NCBI GenBank assembly: GCA_900550525.1 | Contig: URSN01000019.1 | Location: forward strand, 1-21,243 | Origin: an uncultured Eubacteriales bacterium | GTDB taxonomy: Bacteria; Bacillota; Clostridia; Christensenellales; CAG-138 | DNA: 21,243 bases | Direction: 5' to 3' | Shown: positions 1-8,877 of the stretch, in pieces | Layout of the letters: each line of letters opens with the position of its first letter | Position numbering within the stretch: position 1 is the stretch's first letter | Translations under genes and position numbers: made by a program | The notes under the pieces: model-generated | Told to the model about the DNA's origin: nothing | Database searches by the model: none | The model's input: the letters and a program-made list of their open reading frames with translations, nothing else

Positions 1-1
1 A

Positions 2-1049
2 CGTGGCGGCGGTCAAGCTCAAGCTTCGTTTCACCGGCACCACGGCGGGCGCCGCCGCCGCCGCCACCGCCGCCGCCCTGACGGCTCAGGCTTTCGCCCA
101 TGCCCTGCAGGCGGGGCAGACGGTAGCGCAGGAGCGCCAGCTCAGTCTGCAGCTTGCCTTCGTTGGTCACGGCACGGCTGCGGAAGATCTCGAGGATGAG
201 CATGGTGCGGTCGATGATGGGCACGCCGAGCGCCTGCTCCAGATTGCGCATCTGCACGGCGGAGAGCTCGTCGTCAAAGATGACCAGGTCCGCCTCGAGC
301 GCGTTGACGTCGAGCGAGAGCTCGTCCGCCTTGCCCGTGCCGATGTAGGTCGCGTTGTCCACGGCGCGCCGCCGCTGGAGCGACCGGCCGACGACCTGCA
401 CCCCGGCCGTTTCCGCAAGGGCGGCGAGCTCGCCGAGCGTATCGTACCCGTCCGTCCCCTCGATGCCCACGAGGATCGCCCGGTCCGGCCGGGCGGCGGA
501 CACGGAAAAGGCGCTGACGGCAAAGCGCGCGTCCGCCTCGCAGATGGCGTCCATGAGCTGCTTTTGCGGCAGATGATAGGCGCGCATGGGGCCAAAGAGC
601 ACGGTCTGCCGCCGGTCCCCCTCCTGCTCGCCCAGAAAGCCGGCGCATACGCTCGTGGCGCGCCCGTCCTCCGTCACGCCGATGGCCGCCATCGCGTCGA
701 GCCGCAGCGAGGCGAGCGAGCCGGCGTCCACATCGGAGCGCAGGCCGCTGCCGCGCGGATGCGTATGGATGCAGCGCCCGCCGCAGAGCCGGTCGGCGTT
801 GCGCACAAGGCGCAGCTCCGGCATGGAGACGGTGTGGTCGTCGCCGATGCGCACCTCCTCGACGCTGCCGCTGCGGCTGATGTAGACGAGGATCTCCCGC
901 CCGATCAGCCCCGTATAGCGCGCCAGCGCGGCGCACAGCTCGTCGGAGAGGAACGTATCCTGCCCCTGCTCCATCGCATAGAGCGATTCCATTTCGGCAA
1001 GCAGCACCTCGCGCACGCCGCCGGTGTTGCCGTTGATCTTTTTCTTCAT
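2..1049 (-). CDS. hflX: GTPase HflX, 5' part (runs off window), with JAB-like N-terminal domain
   Basis: HflX is a ribosome-associated GTPase that splits or rescues stalled 70S ribosomes under stress. The first 349 codons are visible, read leftward. Residues 190-323 match the HflX glycine-rich domain (AILVGIEGTDGYD, VVGRSLQRRR, TYIGTGKADEL, VIFDDELSAVQMRNLEQALG, IIDRTMLILEIF, GKLQTELALLRYRLPRL). They are followed by a run of eight glycines and ARRGAGETKLELDRRH, the linker ahead of the G domain, which lies outside the window. Residues 1-150 are an extra domain, as I recall for long clostridial HflX proteins. It has an N-terminal GREILVYIS strand and an HTHP motif with JAMM spacing (see findings). 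The start ATG at 1049 has GGAG almost touching it and a GGAA further back, so the ribosome-binding site is mediocre. A promoter lies 50-80 bases upstream, divergent from the MarR operon. Confidence 0.95.
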   Translation of the reverse strand, partial: MKKKINGNTGGVREVLLAEMESLYAMEQGQDTFLSDELCAALARYTGLIGREILVYISRSGSVEEVRIGDDHTVSMPELRLVRNADRLCGGRCIHTHPRGSGLRSDVDAGSLASLRLDAMAAIGVTEDGRATSVCAGFLGEQEGDRRQTVLFGPMRAYHLPQKQLMDAICEADARFAVSAFSVSAARPDRAILVGIEGTDGYDTLGELAALAETAGVQVVGRSLQRRRAVDNATYIGTGKADELSLDVNALEADLVIFDDELSAVQMRNLEQALGVPIIDRTMLILEIFRSRAVTNEGKLQTELALLRYRLPRLQGMGESLSRQGGGGGGGGGARRGAGETKLELDRRH

Positions 1050-1101
1050 ACTCCAATTCCCGTTCGTGCCGCGCCGTTCCCCCGCGCGGCGGCATACCGG
1101 T

Positions 1102-1130
1102 ATTGTACCATGCCCGCAATCTTTTCACAA
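1102..1130 (-). promoter_or_regulatory. SigA-type promoter of hflX
   Basis: On the minus strand TTGTGA (1130-1125) and TACAAT (1107-1102) are separated by exactly 17 bases. The predicted transcript starts near 1095 and leaves a leader of about 45 nt before the ATG at 1049. Inferred from consensus match only. Confidence 0.65.
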
Positions 1131-1159
1131 TTCCTTTCGGCGCGCGCAGTAAATTCCGC

Positions 1160-1188
1160 TTGACAGATCCCGTCCATACTGCTATGAT
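1160..1188 (+). promoter_or_regulatory. SigA-type promoter of the MarR-ABC-ABC operon
   Basis: A perfect TTGACA at 1160-1165 and TATGAT at 1183-1188 are separated by 17 bases. The start point should fall near 1195, just ahead of the palindrome at 1201-1217. This is one of the strongest promoters in the window by consensus, which fits a promoter held down by a repressor. Confidence 0.85.
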
Positions 1189-1200
1189 GAACAGCGTTAG

Positions 1201-1217
1201 CGTTTAATAGTTAAGCG
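1201..1217 (+). promoter_or_regulatory. Putative MarR operator, near-perfect palindrome
   Basis: CGTTTAA-TAG-TTAAGCG is a 17-base imperfect palindrome with 6 of 7 arm positions paired. It sits at about +6 to +22 from the predicted start of the MarR-ABC operon and upstream of its ribosome-binding site. Its size and position are typical of autoregulatory MarR-family operators. Binding by the adjacent MarR protein is inferred. Confidence 0.55.
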
Positions 1218-1244
1218 GTTATCATTTGAAAGGAGGGAACCGGT

Positions 1245-1712
1245 TTGGACGGCTGCTGGAACGTCATCGGCAGGCTGATGCTGCTCAACGTGCTGCGCGG
1301 CAAACGCCTGCGCGAGCGCACGAGCGGCTGCGCGCTGCACGTGGGACAGCTGCCCGTGCTCGAGTGTGTGATCGCGTCGCCGGGGTGCACGCAGCACCAG
1401 CTGGCAAGCCGGCTGATGGTCACGCCCGCGTCCATCGCGCAGTCCACCAAGCGTTTGCAGCGGGCCGGGCTGATCGAAAAGCGTGTGGACGAGGAAAACC
1501 TGCGCTGCAACCGCCTGTACGCCACCGCTGAGGGCGTGGCGCTTGCCCGCGAGCACCGCGAGAGCTTCGACCAGCTCAACGAGGAGACCCTGCGCGGATT
1601 TTCCGAGGCGGAGCTGTGCGAGCTTGCCGCCCTGCTCGAGCGCATGATCGACAACATCAACGACGACGGCGTATCCCTCAATCCCCCCTGGAAGGAGAAA
1701 AAGCATGATTAA
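1245..1712 (+). CDS. MarR-family transcriptional regulator
   Basis: A 155-aa winged-helix protein of the usual MarR length. The helix-turn-helix and wing read from about residue 35 to 105: LPVLECVIASPGCTQHQLAS, then LMVTPASIAQSTKRLQRAGL and IEKRVDEENLRCNRLYAT, which is the MarR pattern of recognition helix, RLxxxGLI and wing. The C-terminal part is a dimerising helix (FSEAELCELAALLERMID). The start is TTG at 1245, supported by an AGGAGGGA ribosome-binding site at 1231-1238; no ATG lies closer. Its last 8 bases overlap the ATG of the first ABC gene (1705), so the two are translationally coupled. It probably represses its own operon through the palindrome at 1201-1217 and is released by a ligand of the exporter. 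The ligand cannot be read from sequence. Confidence 0.93.
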   Translation: MDGCWNVIGRLMLLNVLRGKRLRERTSGCALHVGQLPVLECVIASPGCTQHQLASRLMVTPASIAQSTKRLQRAGLIEKRVDEENLRCNRLYATAEGVALAREHRESFDQLNEETLRGFSEAELCELAALLERMIDNINDDGVSLNPPWKEKKHD

Positions 1713-3432
1713 AAAGCTGCTCGGCTATGTACGCGGGTACTGGCACACCACGATCCTTACCCCCATCATGGTCGCCGGCGAGGTCATCCTCGAGGTGTTC
1801 ATCCCGCTGCTCATGGCCAACATCATCAACATCGGCATCCCGAACAAGGACCTGCCCTACGTGCTGCGCACCGGCGCTCTGATGGTGCTCATGGCGATGG
1901 GCGCGCTGCTCTTTGGCGCGCTCGGCGCGCGCTTTGCGGTCTATTCCAGCAACGGCGCGGCCAAGAACCTGCGCCTGGCGCTGTTTGGCTGCGTGGAGGC
2001 GTTCTCCGCCAAGAACATCGACAAGTTCTCCACCGCCTCGCTTGTGACGCGCCTGACCAACGACATCACCAACGTGCAGCAGTCGTTCCAGATGATGATC
2101 CGGCTGATGGCGCGCTCGCCGCTGATGCTGGTGCTGGCGACGATCATGGCCTTCCACATCAGCCCGCGGCTGTCGCTGATCATGTTTGCGGCCATCCCGT
2201 TCCTCGGCATCGCGATGGCGGTGATCTCGCGCATGGCGTATCCCCGCTTCAACGATATGCTGAAAAAATACGACCAGATGAACGCCGACGCGCAGGAGAA
2301 CCTGATCGCCATCCGCGTGGTGAAGGCGTTCGTGCGCGAGGATTACGAGATCGACAAGTTCACCCGCAGCGCAGAAGCGGTCAAGCAGGCGCAAAAGCGC
2401 GCCGAGCGGCTGCTGGTCATCTCCTCGCCGCTGATGCAGATCACCATGTACGCGTGCATCATCGCGGTCATCTGGCTCGGCGGCGGGCACGTGATCGACG
2501 GGCAGCTGGCCGCGGGCGACCTGATGAGCTTCATCGCGTACATCTCGCAGATCCTCATGTCGCTGATGATGATCACGATGGCGTTTGTCAACTTCGTGCT
2601 CTCCTCGGCCTCCGCCAAGCGCATCTATGAGGTGCTCACCGAGGTGCCGGTCATCAAGGACGGGCCGGAGAGCGCGGACGTCGTGCCCGCGGACGGCAGC
2701 ATCGAGTTCCGCGATGTGTGCTTTTCCTATTCGGACGACCCGAACAACCTCGTGCTCTCGCACATCAACCTGTCCATCCGCTCCGGCGAGGTCATCGGCA
2801 TCATCGGCGGCTCCGGCTCGTCCAAGACCACGCTGGTGCAGCTGATCCCGCGGCTGTACGACGTGCTCTCCGGCGAGGTGATCGTCGGCGGCCGCGACGT
2901 GCGCGACTATAAGATCGAATCGCTGCGCGGCGACGTCGGCATGGTGCTGCAAAAGAACGTGCTCTTCTCCGGCACGATCCGCGACAACCTGCGCTGGGGC
3001 GACCAGAACGCCACGCAGGAGCAGATCGAGGCGGCCTGCCGCGCCGCGGCCGCGCACGACTTCATCATGAGCTTCCCCGACGGGTACGACACCGTGCTCG
3101 GCCAGGGCGGCGTGAACGTCTCCGGCGGGCAGAAGCAGCGGCTGTGCATCGCGCGCGCGCTGCTCAAGTCCCCCAAGATCCTGATCCTGGACGACTCCAC
3201 CTCCGCCGTGGATACCGCGACCGACGCGGCCATCCGCCATGCGTTCCGCACGCAGCTGGCGGATACGACCAAGCTCATCATCGCGCAGCGGATCACCTCC
3301 GTCATGGACGCCGACCGCATCATCGTCATGCACGACGGCGAGATCGACGCGGTGGGCACGCACGAGGAGCTGCTCGCCACGAACCAGATCTATCAGGAAG
3401 TCTACCATTCGCAGCAGAAGGGGGTGGCGTAA
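1705..3432 (+). CDS. ABC exporter half-transporter with degenerate ATP site (heterodimer partner 1)
   Basis: A 575-aa membrane-domain plus ATPase fusion of the multidrug exporter type (six TM segments in residues 15-305, ATPase from about 330). Its nucleotide-binding motifs are altered as in the TM287/LmrC/BmrC class of heterodimeric exporters. Walker A is GGSGSSKT (368-375) with Ser in place of the last Gly. The signature NVSGGQ (471-476) is canonical. Walker B ends in DD (496-497), so Asp replaces the catalytic Glu, and the switch His is Gln (AQRI, Q528). These changes build the non-hydrolysing site, so the protein should need the next gene's product. The start ATG at 1705 has AAGGAG at 1692-1697. 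The substrate is unknown; drug or peptide export is inferred from the MarR linkage. Confidence 0.95.
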   Translation: MIKKLLGYVRGYWHTTILTPIMVAGEVILEVFIPLLMANIINIGIPNKDLPYVLRTGALMVLMAMGALLFGALGARFAVYSSNGAAKNLRLALFGCVEAFSAKNIDKFSTASLVTRLTNDITNVQQSFQMMIRLMARSPLMLVLATIMAFHISPRLSLIMFAAIPFLGIAMAVISRMAYPRFNDMLKKYDQMNADAQENLIAIRVVKAFVREDYEIDKFTRSAEAVKQAQKRAERLLVISSPLMQITMYACIIAVIWLGGGHVIDGQLAAGDLMSFIAYISQILMSLMMITMAFVNFVLSSASAKRIYEVLTEVPVIKDGPESADVVPADGSIEFRDVCFSYSDDPNNLVLSHINLSIRSGEVIGIIGGSGSSKTTLVQLIPRLYDVLSGEVIVGGRDVRDYKIESLRGDVGMVLQKNVLFSGTIRDNLRWGDQNATQEQIEAACRAAAAHDFIMSFPDGYDTVLGQGGVNVSGGQKQRLCIARALLKSPKILILDDSTSAVDTATDAAIRHAFRTQLADTTKLIIAQRITSVMDADRIIVMHDGEIDAVGTHEELLATNQIYQEVYHSQQKGVA

Positions 3433-3433
3433 C

Positions 3434-5320
3434 ATGCCCGGTCCGCAGAGAAACGCATACGCAAAGCCGAAAAACGCCAAGCACACCTTCCTGCGCCTGA
3501 TGCGCTATCTCAAAAAGTACAGCGGGCTGCTGGCCATCATCATCCCGAGCCTGATCATCTCCTCGGCCGCCAGCGTGCTGGGCACCTACCTGCTCAAGCC
3601 CCTGTTCAACCAGATCGCGGCGCTGTTCGAGCAGGGCGGCTCCTCCATGCTGCCCGTGCTGGGCACGGTGCTCGCGCTCGCGGGCATCTATGTGCTGGGC
3701 GCGCTGGGCACGTTCGTGGGCAACCGGCTGCTGATCAACGTGGCCACCGGCATCCTCAAGACCGTGCGCTGCGAGATGTTCGAGCGGCTCCAGGCGCTGC
3801 CGCTGAAATACTTTGACACGCGCACGCACGGCGAGATCATGAGCCGCTTCACCAACGACACCGACGCCATGCGCGAGATGCTCGGGCAGGGCCTGCCGCA
3901 GCTGATCGTATCCACGATCTCCGTCATCGGCGTGCTGACGATGATGTTCGTCCTCACGCCGCTGCTGACGCTGATCGTGCTGGTGATGTTCGTGCTGATG
4001 CTGTTCATCGTGAAGTTCATCGGCAAGCGCTCGGCCCATTTCTTCTCCCGCCGGCAGGCCGCGCTGGCCGCCGCCAACGGGTATGTGGAGGAGATGATCG
4101 AGGGGCAGCGCGAGGTCAAGGTGTTCTGCCATGAGGAAAAGGTGCAGGCGGATTTCTCCGTCCTGTCCGAAGGCCTGCGGCGCGACTCCACCGCGGCCAT
4201 GACGTTTGCGATGATCCTCATGCCGATCATGGGGAACCTCAGCTATGTGCTCTACGCCGTCTCCTCCGCCGCCGGCGCGGGGCTTGCCATCGCCGGACTG
4301 ATGGACCTCGGCACCATCGCCGCGTTTTTGCAGTACACGCGCCAGTTCACAAACCCCCTGACGCAGATCTCGCAGCAGTTCAACAGCCTGCTCAACGCGC
4401 TTGCGGGCGCGGAGCGCATCTTTGAGCTGATCGACGGCGTCCCGGAGGTGGACGACGGCCATGTGACGATGGTGTACGCCGCGCGCGGCGAGGACGGGAC
4501 GCTCGCTGAATCGCCGTCCTACACCGGCACGTGGGCCTGGAAGGTGCCGAACGCGGAGGCGGAGCATGGCTTCCGCCTGGTCGAGCTGCGCGGCGACGTG
4601 CGCTTTGACCATGTGACGTTCGCGTATGAGGAGGGCCACGACGTGCTGCGCGACGTCTCGCTCTATGCAAAGCCGGGCCAGAAGATCGCCTTTGTCGGCT
4701 CCACCGGCGCGGGCAAGACGACCATCACAAACCTCATCAACCGCTTCTACGACGTGCAGCACGGCCGCATCACCTACGACGGCATCGACGTCAAGGACAT
4801 CCGCAAGGACGACCTGCGCCGCTCGCTGTCCATGGTGCTGCAGGATACGCACCTGTTCACCGGCACCGTGCGCGACAACATCCGCTACGGCAACCTGCAC
4901 GCCACGGACGAGGAGATCGAAGCCGCGGCCAAGCTGGCCAACGCGCACTTCTTCATCACACACCTGCCGCAGGGGTACGACACCGTGCTCACGGGCGACG
5001 GCGCCAACCTCTCGCAGGGGCAGCGGCAGCTGCTGGCCATCGCGCGCGCGGCGGTCGCCAACGCGCCGGTGCTCATCCTGGACGAGGCGACCAGCTCCAT
5101 CGATACGCGCACCGAGCGCCTGATCGAAATGGGCATGGACCGGCTGATGGCCGGGCGCACGGTGTTCGTCATCGCGCACCGTCTCTCGACCGTGCGCAAC
5201 TCCAACGCGATCATGGTGCTCGAGCACGGGCAGATCATCGAGCGCGGCGACCACGACGACCTGCTCGCGCAGAAGGGGAAATACTACCAGCTCTACATGG
5301 GCATGTTCGAGCTCAGCTGA
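3434..5320 (+). CDS. ABC exporter half-transporter with catalytic ATP site (heterodimer partner 2)
   Basis: A 628-aa partner starting one base after the stop of partner 1, at ATG 3434 with an AAGGGGG-type ribosome-binding site just upstream. An open frame extends upstream inside the previous gene, but that part is not a plausible start region. Six TM segments lie in residues 30-300. An insert of about 45 residues (roughly 345-388) separates membrane domain and ATPase, as is usual in this partner class. Walker A is GSTGAGKT (422-429), Walker B VLILDE (546-551) keeps the catalytic Glu, and the switch His is present (AHRLS, H582). The signature is LSQGQ (526-530) rather than LSGGQ, the known TM288-type variant that faces the degenerate Walker A of the partner. 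Together the two genes make one working pump with one active ATP site. A strong terminator follows. Confidence 0.95.
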   Translation: MPGPQRNAYAKPKNAKHTFLRLMRYLKKYSGLLAIIIPSLIISSAASVLGTYLLKPLFNQIAALFEQGGSSMLPVLGTVLALAGIYVLGALGTFVGNRLLINVATGILKTVRCEMFERLQALPLKYFDTRTHGEIMSRFTNDTDAMREMLGQGLPQLIVSTISVIGVLTMMFVLTPLLTLIVLVMFVLMLFIVKFIGKRSAHFFSRRQAALAAANGYVEEMIEGQREVKVFCHEEKVQADFSVLSEGLRRDSTAAMTFAMILMPIMGNLSYVLYAVSSAAGAGLAIAGLMDLGTIAAFLQYTRQFTNPLTQISQQFNSLLNALAGAERIFELIDGVPEVDDGHVTMVYAARGEDGTLAESPSYTGTWAWKVPNAEAEHGFRLVELRGDVRFDHVTFAYEEGHDVLRDVSLYAKPGQKIAFVGSTGAGKTTITNLINRFYDVQHGRITYDGIDVKDIRKDDLRRSLSMVLQDTHLFTGTVRDNIRYGNLHATDEEIEAAAKLANAHFFITHLPQGYDTVLTGDGANLSQGQRQLLAIARAAVANAPVLILDEATSSIDTRTERLIEMGMDRLMAGRTVFVIAHRLSTVRNSNAIMVLEHGQIIERGDHDDLLAQKGKYYQLYMGMFELS

Positions 5321-5338
5321 GCAGGCGGCCAAAGACAG

Positions 5339-5377
5339 GCGCGCCGCGGGATTACCCGCGGCGCGCTTTGGTTTTTG
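5339..5377 (+). terminator. Rho-independent terminator of the MarR-ABC operon
   Basis: A perfect 12-bp stem (5339-5350 with 5355-5366), loop ATTA, then TTTGGTTTTT at 5367-5376. It begins 18 bases after the stop of the second ABC gene. Confidence 0.92.
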
Positions 5378-5457
5378 AGGGATCGCCCCTTGCCGGCCGT
5401 TTGCCGGCCGCACGGCACCTCCGGCAGCGGCGCGACCGGGCGGGCGCTGCGCGCGCC

Positions 5458-6374
5458 TCAGCCGTGGACGCTCCGGATGTGGGCGACGGCGAACTCGATG
5501 AACTCCCGCTCCGCCCGGCCAAAGAGGATATCCTTGCGGTGAGCCAGATAGATGTTGCGGTACGCGCCCTCCGCGTCGAGGTGGAACACGAGCAGCTCGC
5601 CGCTGTTGGCGTAGCGGCGGGCGGCCATTTCGGATATGACGGCCACGCCCAGCCCGCCCGCGACGGAGCTGGCGACCGCGTCCGCCTGATTCATGCGGGC
5701 GACGATCTGGAGCGACTGCTGATCGCGGCCGAGCGAGCGCAGATAGCGGTCGAACTCCTTGCGCGTGCCGGAGCCGCCGCCGCGCACGATCATCGGCTCG
5801 CCGAGCAGGTCCCGGCCATAGGCGCCCGCACGCTGAAAGGCGCGGTAGCGCTCGTTGTTCGGGGTGATCATGACGAGCTTGTCCCGGCAGACGGGCCGGT
5901 AGGTCAGCGTTTCGCGATCGAGCGCCGTGCCGACAAAGCCGATGCGCGCATGGCGCGCGCGCAGCTGCTCGTGCACGAACGCGCTGTCGCCGTTGACCAG
6001 CAGGAAGCGGCAGCCCGCATGGGTGCGCTGATAGGCGGTCATCAGGTCGGGCAGGAGATATTCAAACGCGTCCGTCGAGGCGGCGATGGACAGCTCGCGC
6101 GCATCCGGCTGGACCAGCAGCTCCTCACTCATCACGCGGCACTGGTCCACGATGGGCTTGGCCAGCGCATAGACCTCCCGGCCGCGCTCCGTCAGGCGGA
6201 TCTGCTTTTTCGCATCGCGCACGAACAGCACGAGCGAGAGCGCCTCCTCCAGCCCCTGATGTGGCCGCTGACCGTGGACTGCGCAAGCGCAAGCGCCTCC
6301 GCGGCCCGTGAAAAGCTGTTCTTTTCGACGACCGTGACGAAGATCTCCAGTTGGCGAATCGTAAACTCGATCAT
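5458..6374 (-). pseudogene. LysR-family regulator (CysL-like), single-base frameshift
   Basis: The N-terminal helix-turn-helix begins at ATG 6374 (MIEFTIRQLEIFVTVVEK, then SFSRAAEALALAQSTVSGHI). The frame then breaks and the conserved continuation (LEEALSLVLFVRD, then LTERG) appears in another frame, which runs to the TGA at 5458. The span is 917 bases, one short of a multiple of three. One extra G in the four-base run at 6253-6256 restores HIRGLEEAL and gives a 305-aa protein, the normal LysR length. The effector domain looks like the CysL type (DKLVMITPNNERY, EPMIVRGGGSGTRKEFDRYL). As written the gene would make only a DNA-binding stub of about 60 residues. It could be a real inactivation or a base-calling error. 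There is no good ribosome-binding site before 6374. Its target is unknown. Confidence 0.88.
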
Positions 6375-6455
6375 GGCAGGCGGAGCCCGATATCCCTTTC
6401 CCCTCTTTCCCCTCGCGCCGCGCGCGCCGTACCGGCGCCCGGCGCCTACACAGAT

Positions 6456-6484
6456 AGCATAGCATACTCCCTGCGCGGTGGCAA
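6456..6484 (-). promoter_or_regulatory. SigA-type promoter of the LysR gene
   Basis: On the minus strand TTGCCA (6484-6479), 17 bases, TATGCT (6461-6456). The -10 region is duplicated (TATGCTATGCT), so a shifted second -10 exists but with poor spacing. The leader to 6374 is about 75 nt and very GC-rich. The rest of the 6375-6655 gap holds only this promoter and the groEL terminator. Confidence 0.55.
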
Positions 6485-6593
6485 CCGGAAAACGCAATTC
6501 CGCCCGGGCGCGTGTATGTGCGGCGGGCTGTGACGGGCACGGCGTTCGGCACGGGCGTCATTTGGACGTTGGCGCGGCGGCGGGCGCGGAACG

Positions 6594-6627
6594 GAAAAAG
6601 CGGGCGCGGCATGGCTGCCGCGCCCGC
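6594..6627 (-). terminator. Rho-independent terminator of groESL
   Basis: Reading the minus strand, an 11-bp perfect stem (6627-6617 with 6610-6600) closes a 6-base loop and is followed by TTTTT (6599-6595). It starts 28 bases after the groEL stop. Confidence 0.9.
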
Positions 6628-6655
6628 GTCCGCCCGCCGTGTGACGGGCCGTTGA

Positions 6656-8290
<1,635 letters not shown>

Positions 8291-8307
8291 TCAATTCCTC
8301 CTTGCTG

Positions 8308-8592
8308 TTATTCCACGATGGCCAGAATGTCGTTCTGGCGCACGACGATATATTCCTTGTCGTCCAGCTTGACCTCGGTGCCGGCGTACTTGGAATAGAT
8401 CACCTTATCGCCCGCATGGACGTACATGGTGACCTCCTTGCCGTCCACCACGCCGCCGGGGCCGACCGCGACGACTTCCGCCATCTGCGGCTTTTCCTTG
8501 GCGCTGCCGGGCAGGATGATGCCGCCCTTGACGACCTCTTCCGATTCAAGGCTCTGGATGACCACGCGATCAGCCAACGGTTTGAGTTTCAT
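8308..8592 (-). CDS. groS: Co-chaperonin GroES (Hsp10)
   Basis: The 94-aa lid of the GroEL chamber, normal length. It opens with MKLKPLADRVVIQSLESEEV and has the mobile loop at about 18-33 (VVKGGIILPGSAKEKPQ), the roof hairpin region and the usual end (YIVVRQNDILAIVE). AGGAGGT at 8608-8602 supports the ATG at 8592. It is the first gene of the groESL transcript; the 38-base interval to CIRCE places the operator in the 5' leader, as in other CIRCE-controlled groE operons. Confidence 0.99.
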   Translation of the reverse strand: MKLKPLADRVVIQSLESEEVVKGGIILPGSAKEKPQMAEVVAVGPGGVVDGKEVTMYVHAGDKVIYSKYAGTEVKLDDKEYIVVRQNDILAIVE

Positions 8593-8629
8593 AGAACAAG
8601 ACCTCCTGTGCAGTTTGAAAACCTTCTTG

Positions 8630-8656
8630 TTAGCACTCTATCTCGTTGAGTGCTAA
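8630..8656 (-). promoter_or_regulatory. CIRCE operator (HrcA binding site)
   Basis: A perfect TTAGCACTC-N9-GAGTGCTAA inverted repeat immediately downstream of the groESL -10 element. This is the HrcA repressor site that ties chaperonin expression to heat or misfolding. hrcA itself is not in the window. Confidence 0.98.
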
Positions 8657-8660
8657 ACCT

Positions 8661-8689
8661 ATTATACCCAGCGGCCTGCTGGAAGTCAA
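8661..8689 (-). promoter_or_regulatory. SigA promoter of groESL
   Basis: On the minus strand TTGACT (8689-8684), 17 bases, TATAAT (8666-8661). The start point falls inside or next to CIRCE, so bound HrcA would block initiation or early elongation. Confidence 0.92.
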
Positions 8690-8828
8690 TCGCCAAATAA
8701 GGAGAAAATGTGAAAAAACGTGCGGCGCAAACGCGCCGTTTCCGTCCCCCGCAGGGCGCAACCGGCGCGGACGCCGCGCACGGGGCGCCCCAGGCAGGGC
8801 CGCACGCGGCGCGCCTGCCGCCGCGCGC

Positions 8829-8857
8829 AAAACAGCGCCCCGCACGGGCGGGGCGCT
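8829..8857 (-). terminator. Rho-independent terminator of the FtsX/heptad-protein operon
   Basis: Reading the minus strand, a 10-bp perfect stem AGCGCCCCGC / GCGGGGCGCT with a 4-base loop (8857-8834) is followed by GTTTT (8833-8829). It starts about 20 bases after the stop at 8878. The rest of the gap (8690-8828) shows no gene I can support. Confidence 0.85.
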
Positions 8858-8877
8858 CAAAAAGCCGTTTCAGGGGC

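Noticed and set aside
47..77. GCC/GCCACC triplet run resembling a microsatellite
   Set aside because: It encodes the polyglycine linker expected at this point of clostridial HflX.
3239..3433. Extended N-terminus for the second ABC half-transporter
   Set aside because: It lies inside the first ABC gene's ATPase coding region; ATG 3434 has its own ribosome-binding site and gives a normal N-terminus.
1678..3486. Long antisense open frames opposite the exporter genes (602 and 695 aa on the minus strand to 5413)
   Set aside because: His/Arg/Asp/Val-rich products without motifs, mirroring clearly real ABC genes; a usual by-product of high third-position GC.
5390..5410. Direct repeat TTGCCGGCCG (5390-5399 and 5401-5410) as a possible terminator or site
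   Set aside because: The arms are self-palindromic and could pair, but no T-run follows on either strand and no further copies are seen.
5458..6612. A single 384-aa minus-strand protein starting at 6612
   Set aside because: Its first ~125 residues are out of frame with the LysR helix-turn-helix and extend into promoter DNA; it is an artefact of the frameshift.
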